Shown here: positions 38,600 to 47,657 of the stretch, in pieces | How positions within the stretch are numbered: the first letter of the stretch is position 1 | Layout of the letters: each line of letters opens with the position of its first letter | IMG/VR virus record: IMGVR_UViG_3300025009_000138 | Location: 1 to 52,845 of that record | Direction: 5' to 3' (one strand) | DNA from: a virus | Length of the DNA: 52,845 nucleotides | Notes under the pieces: generated by a model | The model's database searches: none | Told to the model about the DNA's origin: nothing | What the model saw: the letters and a program-made list of their open reading frames with translations, nothing else | Position numbers and translations under genes: made by a program

Positions 38600-40456
38600 T
38601 TACGGCAAGTTCGCCCCAGCGATTGTAGCGCCGTCAGTCACACGCTGAAAGAGCATCGTAATCGTGGCGACACCTGCACCAGTACCCGCGTTATCGTCGC
38701 CATGGATGTACACAATCTTCCCTGGCTCCAAATACACAGGCAAGTAATCCGTGGTGCTGTCCTCTTCCGCGTTCCAAGAGACATTCGCACCAAGCCCAGC
38801 AGTCGCCTCCAAAATAATAGGCGCGGCAGCTCCCGTTTTACCTGCCGCATTATCCACGGAAAACTCAATGTTGGTAGGATTGGCGAGCCCCGTAGCGTCC
38901 GTATTAATGAACACGTTTACCAACACCAGCCCACCAGATGACGCACCCGTGATAGCGCCCGCGACTTGTGTATTGTTCGGAATGCTACTCGACGTGACAG
39001 AGGATGTTACCATCAAATACTCACCACTCTTACCCGCGTTCAAGTGCTCCAAGCGCTCAAACACAGAACCATCTCGATTCGACGCAACCGTGCCCGTATC
39101 CATCGCATTATCGGCGTCATTCACACCAATTGCGCCAAGCACAGAGGTTGCCGCGTCTACAGGAGTCGTACCGTTCGTACCCAACGCATCCACGAGCGAT
39201 TTACTGTCTGCGAGCTGCGTACCAAGCGCCGTACCGCCCGAAGCAACAAATCGCGCCAAAGATCCCGCAGTAGGATTTATCGGCAACGTAGCATCGCCAA
39301 TCGTGGTAGTATCTACAAGAATAGCAGCGATTTCCGTATCCAAAAAATCGTCAATCGTAGTAATCGCCGCATCTCGTGCAATACCCTCCGTGACGAGCTG
39401 TTTAATGTACGCCATGATGGTATCAGTGTTAGTGACAGCACCCGACGCCGCAGCATCCGTCAACGTACCCAACAAACTATCCGCTGGTACAATCTGTCCA
39501 CCTGTATCAATTCCACTTGAGTACAAGTTGCCCAAGCAATACATACTACCAGGATCAAGTGACGTGGCATACGCATTGGTGTACAAGCGGTTATCCACAA
39601 TCATACCTGTTGCCGTGCTTGTAAACTCAATCGCATGTTGCCCAGCAGTAGCGTTTGAGATAACGTTACGTGCAATGATCCAATCCAAATCCGCTTTATT
39701 AGACCAGATCCCCGACACCGCAAAGTTACCCCAAACGAAGTTATCGAGCACTTTCCATCCAACGTTTACACCCGTACCCGCTTCAAGAAAGTGATTCGTG
39801 AGGGATGTTGCGGCACCGTAATACGTACAGTTAATGATGGTGCCGTTATCCGCCCCACTCGCCAGATCAACTGCATCCAAAAACTCGAACGTGGCTGTGG
39901 TAGGTTTCGGGAAATCGCAGTTCTTCAACATGAAGTTATCCCCGCCAACCTCTACCGCAATGCCCTTCACGATATCGGAAATACCCGCGAGAAAGCGCAC
40001 ATTCTCAATCGTGACATTCGCGGCACCAACCGCAACCGTGGCATCCGTATCCGCAAACGTGAACGTGGGGCGATTCGCACCTTCTCCCAAGCCCACGATA
40101 CGCACACCCGCCACGTCTACATCAAAGCCATCCGCCGCCGTGAAGCTCTCCGCGTGCCCAGGCGCAACGAAAATGATGTCGCCATTACTCGCGGTACACC
40201 TTCCAATAGCATAGTCCAACGTGGCGAAGGGTTTATCATATGTTCCGTTATCCGCAGAGTCCCGCCGCGCCTCATGCCCGCTATCCACAAAGTACACATT
40301 CCCGGTAGTGGTATACTCCCCGCTGCCAATCTGAGGAGTACCAGCGGAAATCACCATGTCAAACGCTGTGGGTGCCGCGTACAACGCTGGAGTACCCAAC
40401 AGACATGCACACAACACACCGAGCCAAGCAACCTTCCAAACCCTAAGCTTCTTCAT
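38600..40456 (-). CDS. Secreted or virion beta-helix protein with signal peptide
   Basis: 618 residues behind AGAAAGGAGGTGTAAGCGC. MKKLRVWKVAWLGVLCACLL then GTPALYA-APT is a classic Sec signal peptide with cleavage after about residue 28. Residues about 50-320 look like a right-handed beta-helix (NVTIENVRFLAG, NGTIINCTYYG, repeated N-x-ghi strands). The C-terminal part is Asp/Thr/Ala-rich and ends in a beta domain. It lies between the major capsid and connector genes, which makes a signal peptide surprising. Possible roles are a surface fibre or an exported adhesin. Confidence 0.65.
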   Translation of the reverse strand: MKKLRVWKVAWLGVLCACLLGTPALYAAPTAFDMVISAGTPQIGSGEYTTTGNVYFVDSGHEARRDSADNGTYDKPFATLDYAIGRCTASNGDIIFVAPGHAESFTAADGFDVDVAGVRIVGLGEGANRPTFTFADTDATVAVGAANVTIENVRFLAGISDIVKGIAVEVGGDNFMLKNCDFPKPTTATFEFLDAVDLASGADNGTIINCTYYGAATSLTNHFLEAGTGVNVGWKVLDNFVWGNFAVSGIWSNKADLDWIIARNVISNATAGQHAIEFTSTATGMIVDNRLYTNAYATSLDPGSMYCLGNLYSSGIDTGGQIVPADSLLGTLTDAAASGAVTNTDTIMAYIKQLVTEGIARDAAITTIDDFLDTEIAAILVDTTTIGDATLPINPTAGSLARFVASGGTALGTQLADSKSLVDALGTNGTTPVDAATSVLGAIGVNDADNAMDTGTVASNRDGSVFERLEHLNAGKSGEYLMVTSSVTSSSIPNNTQVAGAITGASSGGLVLVNVFINTDATGLANPTNIEFSVDNAAGKTGAAAPIILEATAGLGANVSWNAEEDSTTDYLPVYLEPGKIVYIHGDDNAGTGAGVATITMLFQRVTDGATIAGANLP

Positions 40457-40482
40457 GCGCTTACACCTCCTTTCTCAGGCGC

Positions 40483-41379
40483 TTAACCCGTGCTGCCGTA
40501 CACCCCACGAGGAGTAGCCACACCCTGGGTATGCCGCTGATACGCCGTCGCCACCGCGCTCTTCGTCCGGGGATCGTCAAAGCAATCGAAGATCGGATAG
40601 TCCCTCCACAAGAAGTTCAGGTCATGCTCCCCCTTCTCAGCGAGCGCGAACCATGCCGTCTGACTCGTGAAGTAGTGCCCGATGAACACTTTCAGATCCT
40701 CGTCCAGCAGCGCATTGATTTCATTTTGCGCCGTATAGGGCTTTCCACTCGAACCAAGGATTTCACGCGCCACGAACTTCTTGGCGTAGTGAATCGCAAT
40801 CATGGCAGGAGCCATTTGACGAGGCATGTTTCGCTCATCCGTCATGCCCTCGAAAGTGACGGTCATGTTCTGGAGTCCCGTGATACTGAGCCCGATTTCC
40901 GGGGAAGGACGATTCGCATACGTGGTAGCGTCGATACGAGCATGTGCTGTGTTGAAGAGCGTGCTCGCCGTAAAGCCTGCCGTAACCGAAGTGAAGCCAT
41001 TGTTCATCACAGAGAAAGCGTCCACTTCCTGACGATTCCGAGACGCCCGCGCAAGCCCCTTCACCATCTCCGCGAGTACGCCGTACAGCTCATCCCGCCA
41101 CGCTTCCCAGGAGATTTCCACCGCCAAGCCAAACGGAGTCGCTTCATACTGCTTCGTTCCGCCAATGAGAATTTCGTCCAGCGTAAACTGGCGCATTTCA
41201 TCCTTCGCTGGCATCGTACCCAGCCCTGACACTTGCTGATCGGTGACGGGGTTGTATTCCATTTCCGACACGTTGAAGATCATCGGGTGCTCAAGAGGAC
41301 GCTCCTTACCCGTTTCGTAGTACACTTTCCGCAGATCCGGCGCTATCAATGCCGCGATATACCCTCTGTTGATCGCCAT
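40483..41379 (-). CDS. Major capsid protein
   Basis: 298 residues. FTLDEILIGGTKQYEATPFG then LAVEISWEAWRDELYGVLAE, followed by a helical stretch (GLARASRNRQEVDAFSVMNN), are features of HK97-fold capsid proteins of the Mu gpT-related kind: an E-loop-like region, spine helix and C-terminal P/A-domain strands. Position downstream of scaffold and decoration genes supports it. Confidence 0.75.
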   Translation of the reverse strand: MAINRGYIAALIAPDLRKVYYETGKERPLEHPMIFNVSEMEYNPVTDQQVSGLGTMPAKDEMRQFTLDEILIGGTKQYEATPFGLAVEISWEAWRDELYGVLAEMVKGLARASRNRQEVDAFSVMNNGFTSVTAGFTASTLFNTAHARIDATTYANRPSPEIGLSITGLQNMTVTFEGMTDERNMPRQMAPAMIAIHYAKKFVAREILGSSGKPYTAQNEINALLDEDLKVFIGHYFTSQTAWFALAEKGEHDLNFLWRDYPIFDCFDDPRTKSAVATAYQRHTQGVATPRGVYGSTG

Positions 41380-41447
41380 ACTCGCTAACCTTTCTTCTCC
41401 CCCCGGAAAAGTAGAACAAGTTCACAATACCTGCCGAAGCGTAACAA

Positions 41448-41942
41448 TTACGTGCGGCTGAAGATGGTGTAGTTCTCCTTGAACACAAACTTCACACGAC
41501 CGTTGAGCGTACCCACCGCGTCAATGAAATCGACGATGGTGACTTCGGGGGCGCTTGTGTCCGCCTTGTTGATGTACCAATTGAGCGTACTACCGTCCAC
41601 TTGCAAACCAAACGAAGAATACATATCCGTTTGCGCAATGACCGCTGATGCCGCACTTGCATGATGTACCTGCGCCTCGAAAACGACACCAGGCAAAGGA
41701 GGTACGAACTCCAACGATTGCCCGCGTGTGGTGTTCTTACCGTTTCTCTGCGCAACGCCCACGATTGTACCCGCCGCCATGTTCGCGGCACCCGTCACGA
41801 GATACCCAGCGCTTGAGCTTGCCCCACGCACAATAGGAGCACCCCTCTCAAACGTCTGACTCGCCCCTTCCAATCCCTTCAACATGGGAATGGAGGGGAG
41901 CCCAATCAACTCACTTACCTTGATGCTTTGCGTAACTGCCAT
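41448..41942 (-). CDS. Capsid decoration/stabilisation protein (putative)
   Basis: 164 residues behind GCAAAGGAGGTAACGCAAA. It is beta-rich, with an Ala/Gly-rich core (RGASSSAGYLVTGAANMAAG) and VKFVFKENYTIFSRT at the end. It immediately precedes the major capsid gene, the usual place of head decoration proteins. Confidence 0.55.
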   Translation of the reverse strand: MAVTQSIKVSELIGLPSIPMLKGLEGASQTFERGAPIVRGASSSAGYLVTGAANMAAGTIVGVAQRNGKNTTRGQSLEFVPPLPGVVFEAQVHHASAASAVIAQTDMYSSFGLQVDGSTLNWYINKADTSAPEVTIVDFIDAVGTLNGRVKFVFKENYTIFSRT

Positions 41943-41985
41943 TTTGCGTTACCTCCTTTGCTTATCCACGTTCTCTTCTTCTCAT

Positions 41986-42819
41986 TCAATACGTCACCAC
42001 TTGCACATTCTTACCGAACAAGTTGTCTCTATATTCTTCGTTCTCCGGTATCACCTCCTTCCATGTTTCGTCACCTATACGACGCGCGTGTGAAAGCCAT
42101 TCAAACATGATACGATTCTTAAGCCAGGGACGTTGTAGATGTTGCGGTTGTGGATGTGGAGCACGAAGCTCGAACATATCGTAGAATTGATCCTCAAAGT
42201 GCAGATCATCGTCATTTGGAATACCCCATTTAGAGGAGGGACACACCGCATCCATTTCTGTGCAACCCTTCTTCAAAAGCACCTTCCAACCAGCATCCGC
42301 GATACGCTCCTTCAGCAAAGCCTGTTCCACCAAACCCTTAACCTCCTGCCCTTCTTCCATACTCTGACAATAGAAAAACGCTGCATACCTTGCGCCTGTA
42401 TAATCGCGCCTATCCACACCAAGCTTACCATGCAAGTGCCCCACCCGACACAACATGCGCATTACAGGATACCACTGAAACAACGCCTTCACCGTGGGCA
42501 TAGTCACGACTACCTTATGACAGTATGTGCGGCAATACGCCGGGATGAACGAATGATCCATCAACACACTGAACAGCACATCCTTCCACAAATAACAATG
42601 CATATCCACGTTCACGTTCGGATGCGGCACGAATATCCAAGGACCGTCGAAGTAGCCCATAAGATTCTTTTGCTCAAACAGTCCTTCATCATTTATCGCC
42701 CACCCCTGCTGCATGAGTGTATGCACTCGATTCACCAAGTTACTGTTCCACCAAATACCCTTATCCCAACGTTCTTCAATGGACTTAGGTTTGAAGTTCG
42801 GAAAGTATTTCTCTAACAT
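41986..42819 (-). CDS. 277-residue protein in the head module, unknown
   Basis: Behind GCGGAGGGAGAACGCGA. It is rich in aromatic residues, Cys and His (CRTYCHKVVV, HLHGKLGVDRRDYTGARYAA), soluble and alpha/beta. It lies between the Tad2-like gene and the decoration gene. I recognise no family. An enzyme-like composition is the only hint. Confidence 0.55.
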   Translation of the reverse strand: MLEKYFPNFKPKSIEERWDKGIWWNSNLVNRVHTLMQQGWAINDEGLFEQKNLMGYFDGPWIFVPHPNVNVDMHCYLWKDVLFSVLMDHSFIPAYCRTYCHKVVVTMPTVKALFQWYPVMRMLCRVGHLHGKLGVDRRDYTGARYAAFFYCQSMEEGQEVKGLVEQALLKERIADAGWKVLLKKGCTEMDAVCPSSKWGIPNDDDLHFEDQFYDMFELRAPHPQPQHLQRPWLKNRIMFEWLSHARRIGDETWKEVIPENEEYRDNLFGKNVQVVTY

Positions 42820-42850
42820 TCGCGTTCTCCCTCCGCGTTAAAGCGTCCTG

Positions 42851-43066
42851 TTAATCTACCACGTCCCAATCATCCGCAAACAAGTCCGACATTGAAGGCA
42901 CCCAAGGCACAATATCCCCTTGACTATTTTTAAGGCAAAGAATTTTCCTGCCAAAATCCTCACTATATCGCAACTCCGCATATTGATTAGGCCCATTCCA
43001 CCCACTTCGAGCAACCTTATTGCCACCCTTGAGATAGTTCAATGCTCCCTCAAACGAAAAAGACAT
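42851..43066 (-). CDS. Tad2-like (DUF2829) anti-Thoeris candidate
   Basis: 71 residues behind AGAGGAGAGTGTT. FEGALNYLKGGNKVARSGWN then G, followed by VPWVPSMSDLFADDWDVVD, is the DUF2829 signature (GWNG near the N-terminus; PW-x2-S-x2-D-x-x-A-x-DW near the end). Members of this family, now called Tad2, sequester the cyclic ADP-ribose-type signal of the Thoeris defence and so block it. Length and all main signature residues fit. It sits in the late head operon. Confidence 0.82.
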   Translation of the reverse strand: MSFSFEGALNYLKGGNKVARSGWNGPNQYAELRYSEDFGRKILCLKNSQGDIVPWVPSMSDLFADDWDVVD

Positions 43067-43077
43067 AACACTCTCCT

Positions 43078-43857
43078 CTATTGCCCTACACCCAACCCAA
43101 GCACCGTCCCATCCTTCAACATCTTATCAAGCTGCTGTTGCGCCCCCATCCTCGCGTACAACTCCCTAGCACTCTCCTTGTACCCAGGCGCACGCTTTTG
43201 AATGAAAGCTATCCGATCTTCCGCTTGCTCCTCATCCAGCAACTTGATAGCGTTCCTCGTCTTGTTGTTTCGCTTGTTCTTCTCGTCCATCTCACGCACC
43301 GCATCCGTGGACTCCCCAGCTTGACGCGCACGCACCCATTCCTGATAACGTGCTTCCAACTCGCTACGATCCTTCAACCGGCGCATCAAGATAGTATCGC
43401 CCAACCGAATGTGCCCGTTCACATCAATCAACTCTTCCATCCCTCGCGCTTCAGGCATCGATCTGTCCACGATCTGCCACCCAATAGGCATAGGCCCGCG
43501 ATTGGTGCTCACCACAAGAGACTTGGACATATTGATCTGAAGCCCTCCATTGCCCGTGTACTCGTACTTGTAATCATACTCGTTCTGAGCATTCGGGATA
43601 GAAGAAGCGCTTGAAGCGAGCTGAAAACGAATCTCACGATCCGGTTCCAAAATACGCTCATCCACTTTGAACGCGCCTGTTTCGTTTGCAAGTGTCTCAG
43701 CGGCTTCTTCAAGAGTATCCTGACGTGCTCTCAACACTTCGTCTCGCTCGTGTCCGGGAGGAGGGAGCGCTGCTTCCGCCTGCTGTACGAGCGCATCATG
43801 ATTCTGATCCACGGTATCCACATCCAACAAACTCGGTTTCTTCTTTACGTCTGCCAT
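43078..43857 (-). CDS. 259-residue head-module protein, unknown
   Basis: From ATG 43857, behind AGGTAGAGAAC. The N-terminus is acidic and helical (NHDALVQQAEAALPPPGHER). The centre has a beta-rich part (YDYKYEYTGNGGLQINMSKS) and the C-terminus is basic and helical. Position between scaffold-like and Tad2-like genes suggests a virion or assembly protein. Confidence 0.55.
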   Translation of the reverse strand: MADVKKKPSLLDVDTVDQNHDALVQQAEAALPPPGHERDEVLRARQDTLEEAAETLANETGAFKVDERILEPDREIRFQLASSASSIPNAQNEYDYKYEYTGNGGLQINMSKSLVVSTNRGPMPIGWQIVDRSMPEARGMEELIDVNGHIRLGDTILMRRLKDRSELEARYQEWVRARQAGESTDAVREMDEKNKRNNKTRNAIKLLDEEQAEDRIAFIQKRAPGYKESARELYARMGAQQQLDKMLKDGTVLGLGVGQ

Positions 43858-43880
43858 GTTCTCTACCTCTCCCTCCTCTG

Positions 43881-44714
43881 TTAGTGCAAATATGCCTCGT
43901 GCTCTTTGCAATACTTCTCCCAGCTCTCGTACCCGCGATGACGCAGTTCATCTTCCACGGTGCGACCTTTATACCTCAACGCCTCAATTCCTTCTTTGCC
44001 CCACACATCTTCAGGCGTAGGAAGCTTTTTTGCGACTGCTTCATCATGCGCACTACGGAAAGCTTCACTCGCGTTCGTGTCTCCGGTGATCACACTCACT
44101 GTGGATTCCCGCAAAATCTTCTCGCGGTCAAGCTGCTGAATCTTCGCCAGATTCCTTCCGACCGCGATATCGTACGCTAGCTTCTGAGCGTCCGGAGAAA
44201 TCTGTGCAGCAGGCCCCATCTGCTGAAGCGCCGTGTCGATATCGTTCTTGAGGATATCGTAGTAGGGAAGCGTCGAGAGTTGTTGTTTCATGAGGCTTCC
44301 AATGGCTCCTACACCCGCCGTTTGGATCTGCTGAATATTCCCCAGCATCTCCCGACGCATACGCTCCTGATCCGCCTTGTGACGCTTCGAGATGATTGCG
44401 GCGGCTCCAGCTCCTCCATTCTCCACCGCTGCGTTATATTGCTCGTCTGTCACGTCCTCGATAGCGGGTAGCGTAGTAGTAGTGACGGTCTGCGCGGGTT
44501 GTTTTTCCGCACCCGGAGTCGCCACATTCGAGAGCGATTGAATCTGACTCATCAACGTGGTCTGGAACGCGCTGAATTGATCCATCGTGACGAACGTGGG
44601 CGTTGCAGGTGTTTGGGAATCGGCAAGCGTATCAGAAGGTTTTTGCTCCTCTACGCCCTGTGTCCCCGGATTCGTACTGCCTGCCAAGGTGTCTCTTTTC
44701 CTGCCGAAGAACAT
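43881..44714 (-). CDS. Scaffold-like assembly protein
   Basis: 277 residues behind AGAGGAGAGACAAA. A Thr/Pro/Gln-rich, disordered N-terminus (to about 85) is followed by long charged helices (ISKRHKADQERMRREMLGNI, GRNLAKIQQLDREKILREST). It lies between portal and major capsid genes. The layout fits capsid scaffolding proteins. Confidence 0.6.
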   Translation of the reverse strand: MFFGRKRDTLAGSTNPGTQGVEEQKPSDTLADSQTPATPTFVTMDQFSAFQTTLMSQIQSLSNVATPGAEKQPAQTVTTTTLPAIEDVTDEQYNAAVENGGAGAAAIISKRHKADQERMRREMLGNIQQIQTAGVGAIGSLMKQQLSTLPYYDILKNDIDTALQQMGPAAQISPDAQKLAYDIAVGRNLAKIQQLDREKILRESTVSVITGDTNASEAFRSAHDEAVAKKLPTPEDVWGKEGIEALRYKGRTVEDELRHRGYESWEKYCKEHEAYLH

Positions 44715-44937
44715 TTTGTCTCTCCTCTATCTCATTGATCTCTACAAAAGCTGCCAAGTCTCTTAACGCTTCCATCTTACCGTTTATCTGTAAAGCTTTG
44801 GCGTGAGACTCAACGATTACTTTATTCTGTTCTACCTGATACTGCAAGACACGATGCTCCAAGAACTTCTTGAAACTTCGCATTGCAACATCGTCCCTCT
44901 TCAAACACTCTAGCCACTCCAAATTTTCTGCATCCAC
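44632..44937 (-). CDS. 101-residue helical protein downstream of the portal
   Basis: Starts at GTG 44937, behind GGGAGATTAAAGT that overlaps the portal stop region. It is almost wholly helical and charged (LKRDDVAMRSFKKFLEHRVL, LRDLAAFVEINEIEERQN). Its last 83 bases overlap the scaffold-like gene. Possibly a portal-associated or assembly chaperone; no family recognised. Confidence 0.6.
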   Translation of the reverse strand: MDAENLEWLECLKRDDVAMRSFKKFLEHRVLQYQVEQNKVIVESHAKALQINGKMEALRDLAAFVEINEIEERQNVLRQEKRHLGRQYESGDTGRRGAKTF

Positions 44938-44940
44938 ACT

Positions 44941-46914
44941 TTAATCTCCCTCTGTTGTAGTATTCTCGTTAGGTTCGCCACCATCTACTCCACCACCACC
45001 TAGCAAAGCACTCAAAGCTTCAGCAATACCTCCACCCTGCGCACCTTCTTCACCACCCTCCCCATTCCCTGCACCGACGCTCATACTTTGCACCATCTGC
45101 ACAAGCGACTGCAACACACCCTTATTCACTTGCAACGAATCGATTTCTTTATCCATCTCAATCACAAACGTTGCAGGATCGCGTATAGAGTCAAACGTCC
45201 TAAGCGCACGATCCACCAATTCACCCGTAGAGTGCGCAATCTTCTTGGCGACTTCCGCGACTTCTGGAGGTGTAGTAGGTTGCGCAGCGAGCATGATCAA
45301 CTCTACCGCACGCTGATAATACTGAGCGAGAGTGTTAAGCAATGCCATGTGATCTTGACGCTCCTGCATCTTATTCTGAGCAGCGCTTGTACTCGTCAAC
45401 TCCATTGGCACATTCTCGTCAAACTTGGGATCTGCGAGCATCATACACACACGCGCACCATCATCAGCACCTAGTACGTCAAGAATGTGCTGCATCACAC
45501 GTTGCTCACCTGCCATGATACGTTCTTGATAACGATAAAGTGCTTGCTTGACGGCGTTCCCTAAACACTTTCGCACGTCGTCAAATGCAGGAGTGAAGCG
45601 CTTGCTCACTTGTTGCATCATCGTAAGCGCTGTGATACCTGGAGTACGAGATCCCAATACCTGCGATGGACGAGGAGTGTTCATATCATTCACTCCAACA
45701 CGACGCTCACTCATACTAACCGTGGTTGCAAGAGCCTGCGCAACACCTGTATACTCACGCCCCATATCCGCTACTTCAACATCATTCTTAGGATCGGAAC
45801 AAAACGTTACTTTATTCGGGAAAATGCGCATATTCTCAGGCACGGAACCGTGTTTTGCGAAGTAATGCTTACAGTTGTTGATGATCGCCGCAAGTACCCA
45901 TTGATTGTACAACTCGGTAGCGCTCTCTTGAAACGGCTTAATCATTTCAAGTATTCCAATACCCCCGAATACGTGCGCCCTCTTTTGATAAAACATCTCC
46001 TCCACAGGGCGCCTATCATACGGATTGTACGAGAGCTTCAACACCTTTCGAGAGGTACGATCAAATACACAGAACAGATCCTCCGCAATCCCGTCTCCGT
46101 CAATATCAAAGAAAGGGTACACCTCAATGATTTCGTACAGATAATCATATCCTACACTTGAAGCAGCACGTCCTAGCGTTTCCCTTCTTTGCCGCACCCA
46201 ATCAATGTTGCCCGCTTTAGCAACGCGCTCGTTGTTATCTCCCAAGTCCCATTTATTCACCTTCGCTCTCCCCATCAACTCCTGTTCCGTCAACCAAAAG
46301 CGTATTCCTATCCATCGCATCTCCTGCAAGCTACGAGTGATGGACGGCGGACAAATCAAGTTCTCAATAGGCAACGAGCGAATCTTGGGACCAAATGACA
46401 ACACCTTCCGCGCTTTGTTCTTCTTCACAGTCTCCACAAACGGCACATACAACGCACCGCTACCAAGCTGAATATCGTCAAGAATGCTATCATCAGATGC
46501 TTGTCGTATATCCAACTCATTCGGCACCATCCAATCCACCCAACGCTGCATAGCTTTCTTGCTTTTCTCGGCATCCTCAGCGAGTAAATCAACCCCTTTA
46601 GGAACACTACGCACTGTAATGAAGGGATCTGCGCTGAAAATAGCGTCGATCATCTGCGCATACTGCACATCCGCGTAGATAGCCCCCAACGTAACCTCGA
46701 AATTTGGGGCATTCTCAATAGGCCAATCTTTGAACGGGAACTTTGGCACACCCTCATACAAGCGCATACACTCTCGCCACGTTTGCTCTAACACGTTACG
46801 AGAAGCGAAAGCATTTTCAATCTCTGTGGATATCCATTGCTCAAATTGTTGTATCGCGTCCTCACTAAAGGACGATACCACCGCTTTACTATGCACTTCT
46901 ACAATTTGTGCCAT
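44941..46914 (-). CDS. Portal protein
   Basis: 657 residues. The N-terminal FPFKDWPIENAPNFEVTLGA, then MIDAIFSADPFITVRSVPKG, a beta/helical core (IGIRFWLTEQELMGRAKVNK) and the long helix region near 420-520 (QVSKRFTPAFDDVRKCLGNA) match podoviral-type portals. The C-terminal tail is Gly/Glu/Asn-rich. It is the first gene of the head-assembly order and forms the 12-subunit DNA entry channel. Confidence 0.8.
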   Translation of the reverse strand: MAQIVEVHSKAVVSSFSEDAIQQFEQWISTEIENAFASRNVLEQTWRECMRLYEGVPKFPFKDWPIENAPNFEVTLGAIYADVQYAQMIDAIFSADPFITVRSVPKGVDLLAEDAEKSKKAMQRWVDWMVPNELDIRQASDDSILDDIQLGSGALYVPFVETVKKNKARKVLSFGPKIRSLPIENLICPPSITRSLQEMRWIGIRFWLTEQELMGRAKVNKWDLGDNNERVAKAGNIDWVRQRRETLGRAASSVGYDYLYEIIEVYPFFDIDGDGIAEDLFCVFDRTSRKVLKLSYNPYDRRPVEEMFYQKRAHVFGGIGILEMIKPFQESATELYNQWVLAAIINNCKHYFAKHGSVPENMRIFPNKVTFCSDPKNDVEVADMGREYTGVAQALATTVSMSERRVGVNDMNTPRPSQVLGSRTPGITALTMMQQVSKRFTPAFDDVRKCLGNAVKQALYRYQERIMAGEQRVMQHILDVLGADDGARVCMMLADPKFDENVPMELTSTSAAQNKMQERQDHMALLNTLAQYYQRAVELIMLAAQPTTPPEVAEVAKKIAHSTGELVDRALRTFDSIRDPATFVIEMDKEIDSLQVNKGVLQSLVQMVQSMSVGAGNGEGGEEGAQGGGIAEALSALLGGGGVDGGEPNENTTTEGD

Positions 46915-46921
46915 TCTGACA

Positions 46922-47647
46922 TTATCCTTTATGAGTGTTACTTTTCGCTAATAGAGCATCCAGCGCTCGACGCTCTTCACTATTTTTTAGGTGCATCGGA
47001 GCCCACATGGCCACCCCGCCGAATTTGAGCCGCCGGATCTCCGCGATCTGACGCTCCATATTGGGCAACCACGCGGCATCTGATTTTCGCCACCTCGGAT
47101 CAGTGTGGGTAACGATGCCCATAAGCGTCTTCCTGAGTTTGACAGGCCCCAGGTTGTAGCGCTCCGCGAAGTCCGCGAAGTCCAGCCGCCCCTCTTCGCT
47201 CCGGTACAGCTCAGGGGAAACCAGATCACAGAACCGATACAACATGGAAACGGTCCCTGAGTCGTTGTTGACCGTGGCATTTCCAACCCAAACATGGACG
47301 AGCTTTCCAGGACACCGCACTCGAAACTTCTTGAGCGCCTGTTTCAACTTAGCAAACCGCTCGGGCGTCAAAGTCCCAAGCAAGATTTCGTCCAGACTCA
47401 CACCGTCGCACTCGCCCTGCGCTGCCGCGATCATGGCATTTCGGAGCACACCGTCCTCGTCAAGCATCGTGTTGGCGTAGACAGTATGGAGAATTTTCTT
47501 TCCCTGGTCGCGCCTGAATTTCTTCTGTGTATCACTTCCCTGAATAGGGAGAATCGTCACGATATCGACACTCTCCATGTCCCATGGCTCGGTAATCATG
47601 GGCTGTTGCTCGTACCTTTTGGGCCAGCAGTACGATAGGACTTGCAT
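46922..47647 (-). CDS. TIM-barrel/glycosidase-like protein (putative)
   Basis: 241 residues behind TTGAGGAGAATCGA. Features such as VDIVTILPIQGS, AAAQGECDGVSLDEILLGTL, VHVWVGNATVNNDSGTVSML and FGGVAMWAPMHL look like successive beta-alpha units of a TIM barrel, with Asp/Glu at strand ends (DGVSLDE) as in glycoside hydrolases. No signal peptide. It lies in the surface-protein cassette, so glycan processing is plausible but unproven. Confidence 0.45.
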   Translation of the reverse strand: MQVLSYCWPKRYEQQPMITEPWDMESVDIVTILPIQGSDTQKKFRRDQGKKILHTVYANTMLDEDGVLRNAMIAAAQGECDGVSLDEILLGTLTPERFAKLKQALKKFRVRCPGKLVHVWVGNATVNNDSGTVSMLYRFCDLVSPELYRSEEGRLDFADFAERYNLGPVKLRKTLMGIVTHTDPRWRKSDAAWLPNMERQIAEIRRLKFGGVAMWAPMHLKNSEERRALDALLAKSNTHKG

Positions 47648-47657
47648 TCGATTCTCC

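Noticed and set aside
38751-39794. 347-residue plus-strand open frame
   Set aside because: Antisense to the beta-helix gene; low-complexity Ser/Val/Ala content mirrors the coding strand.
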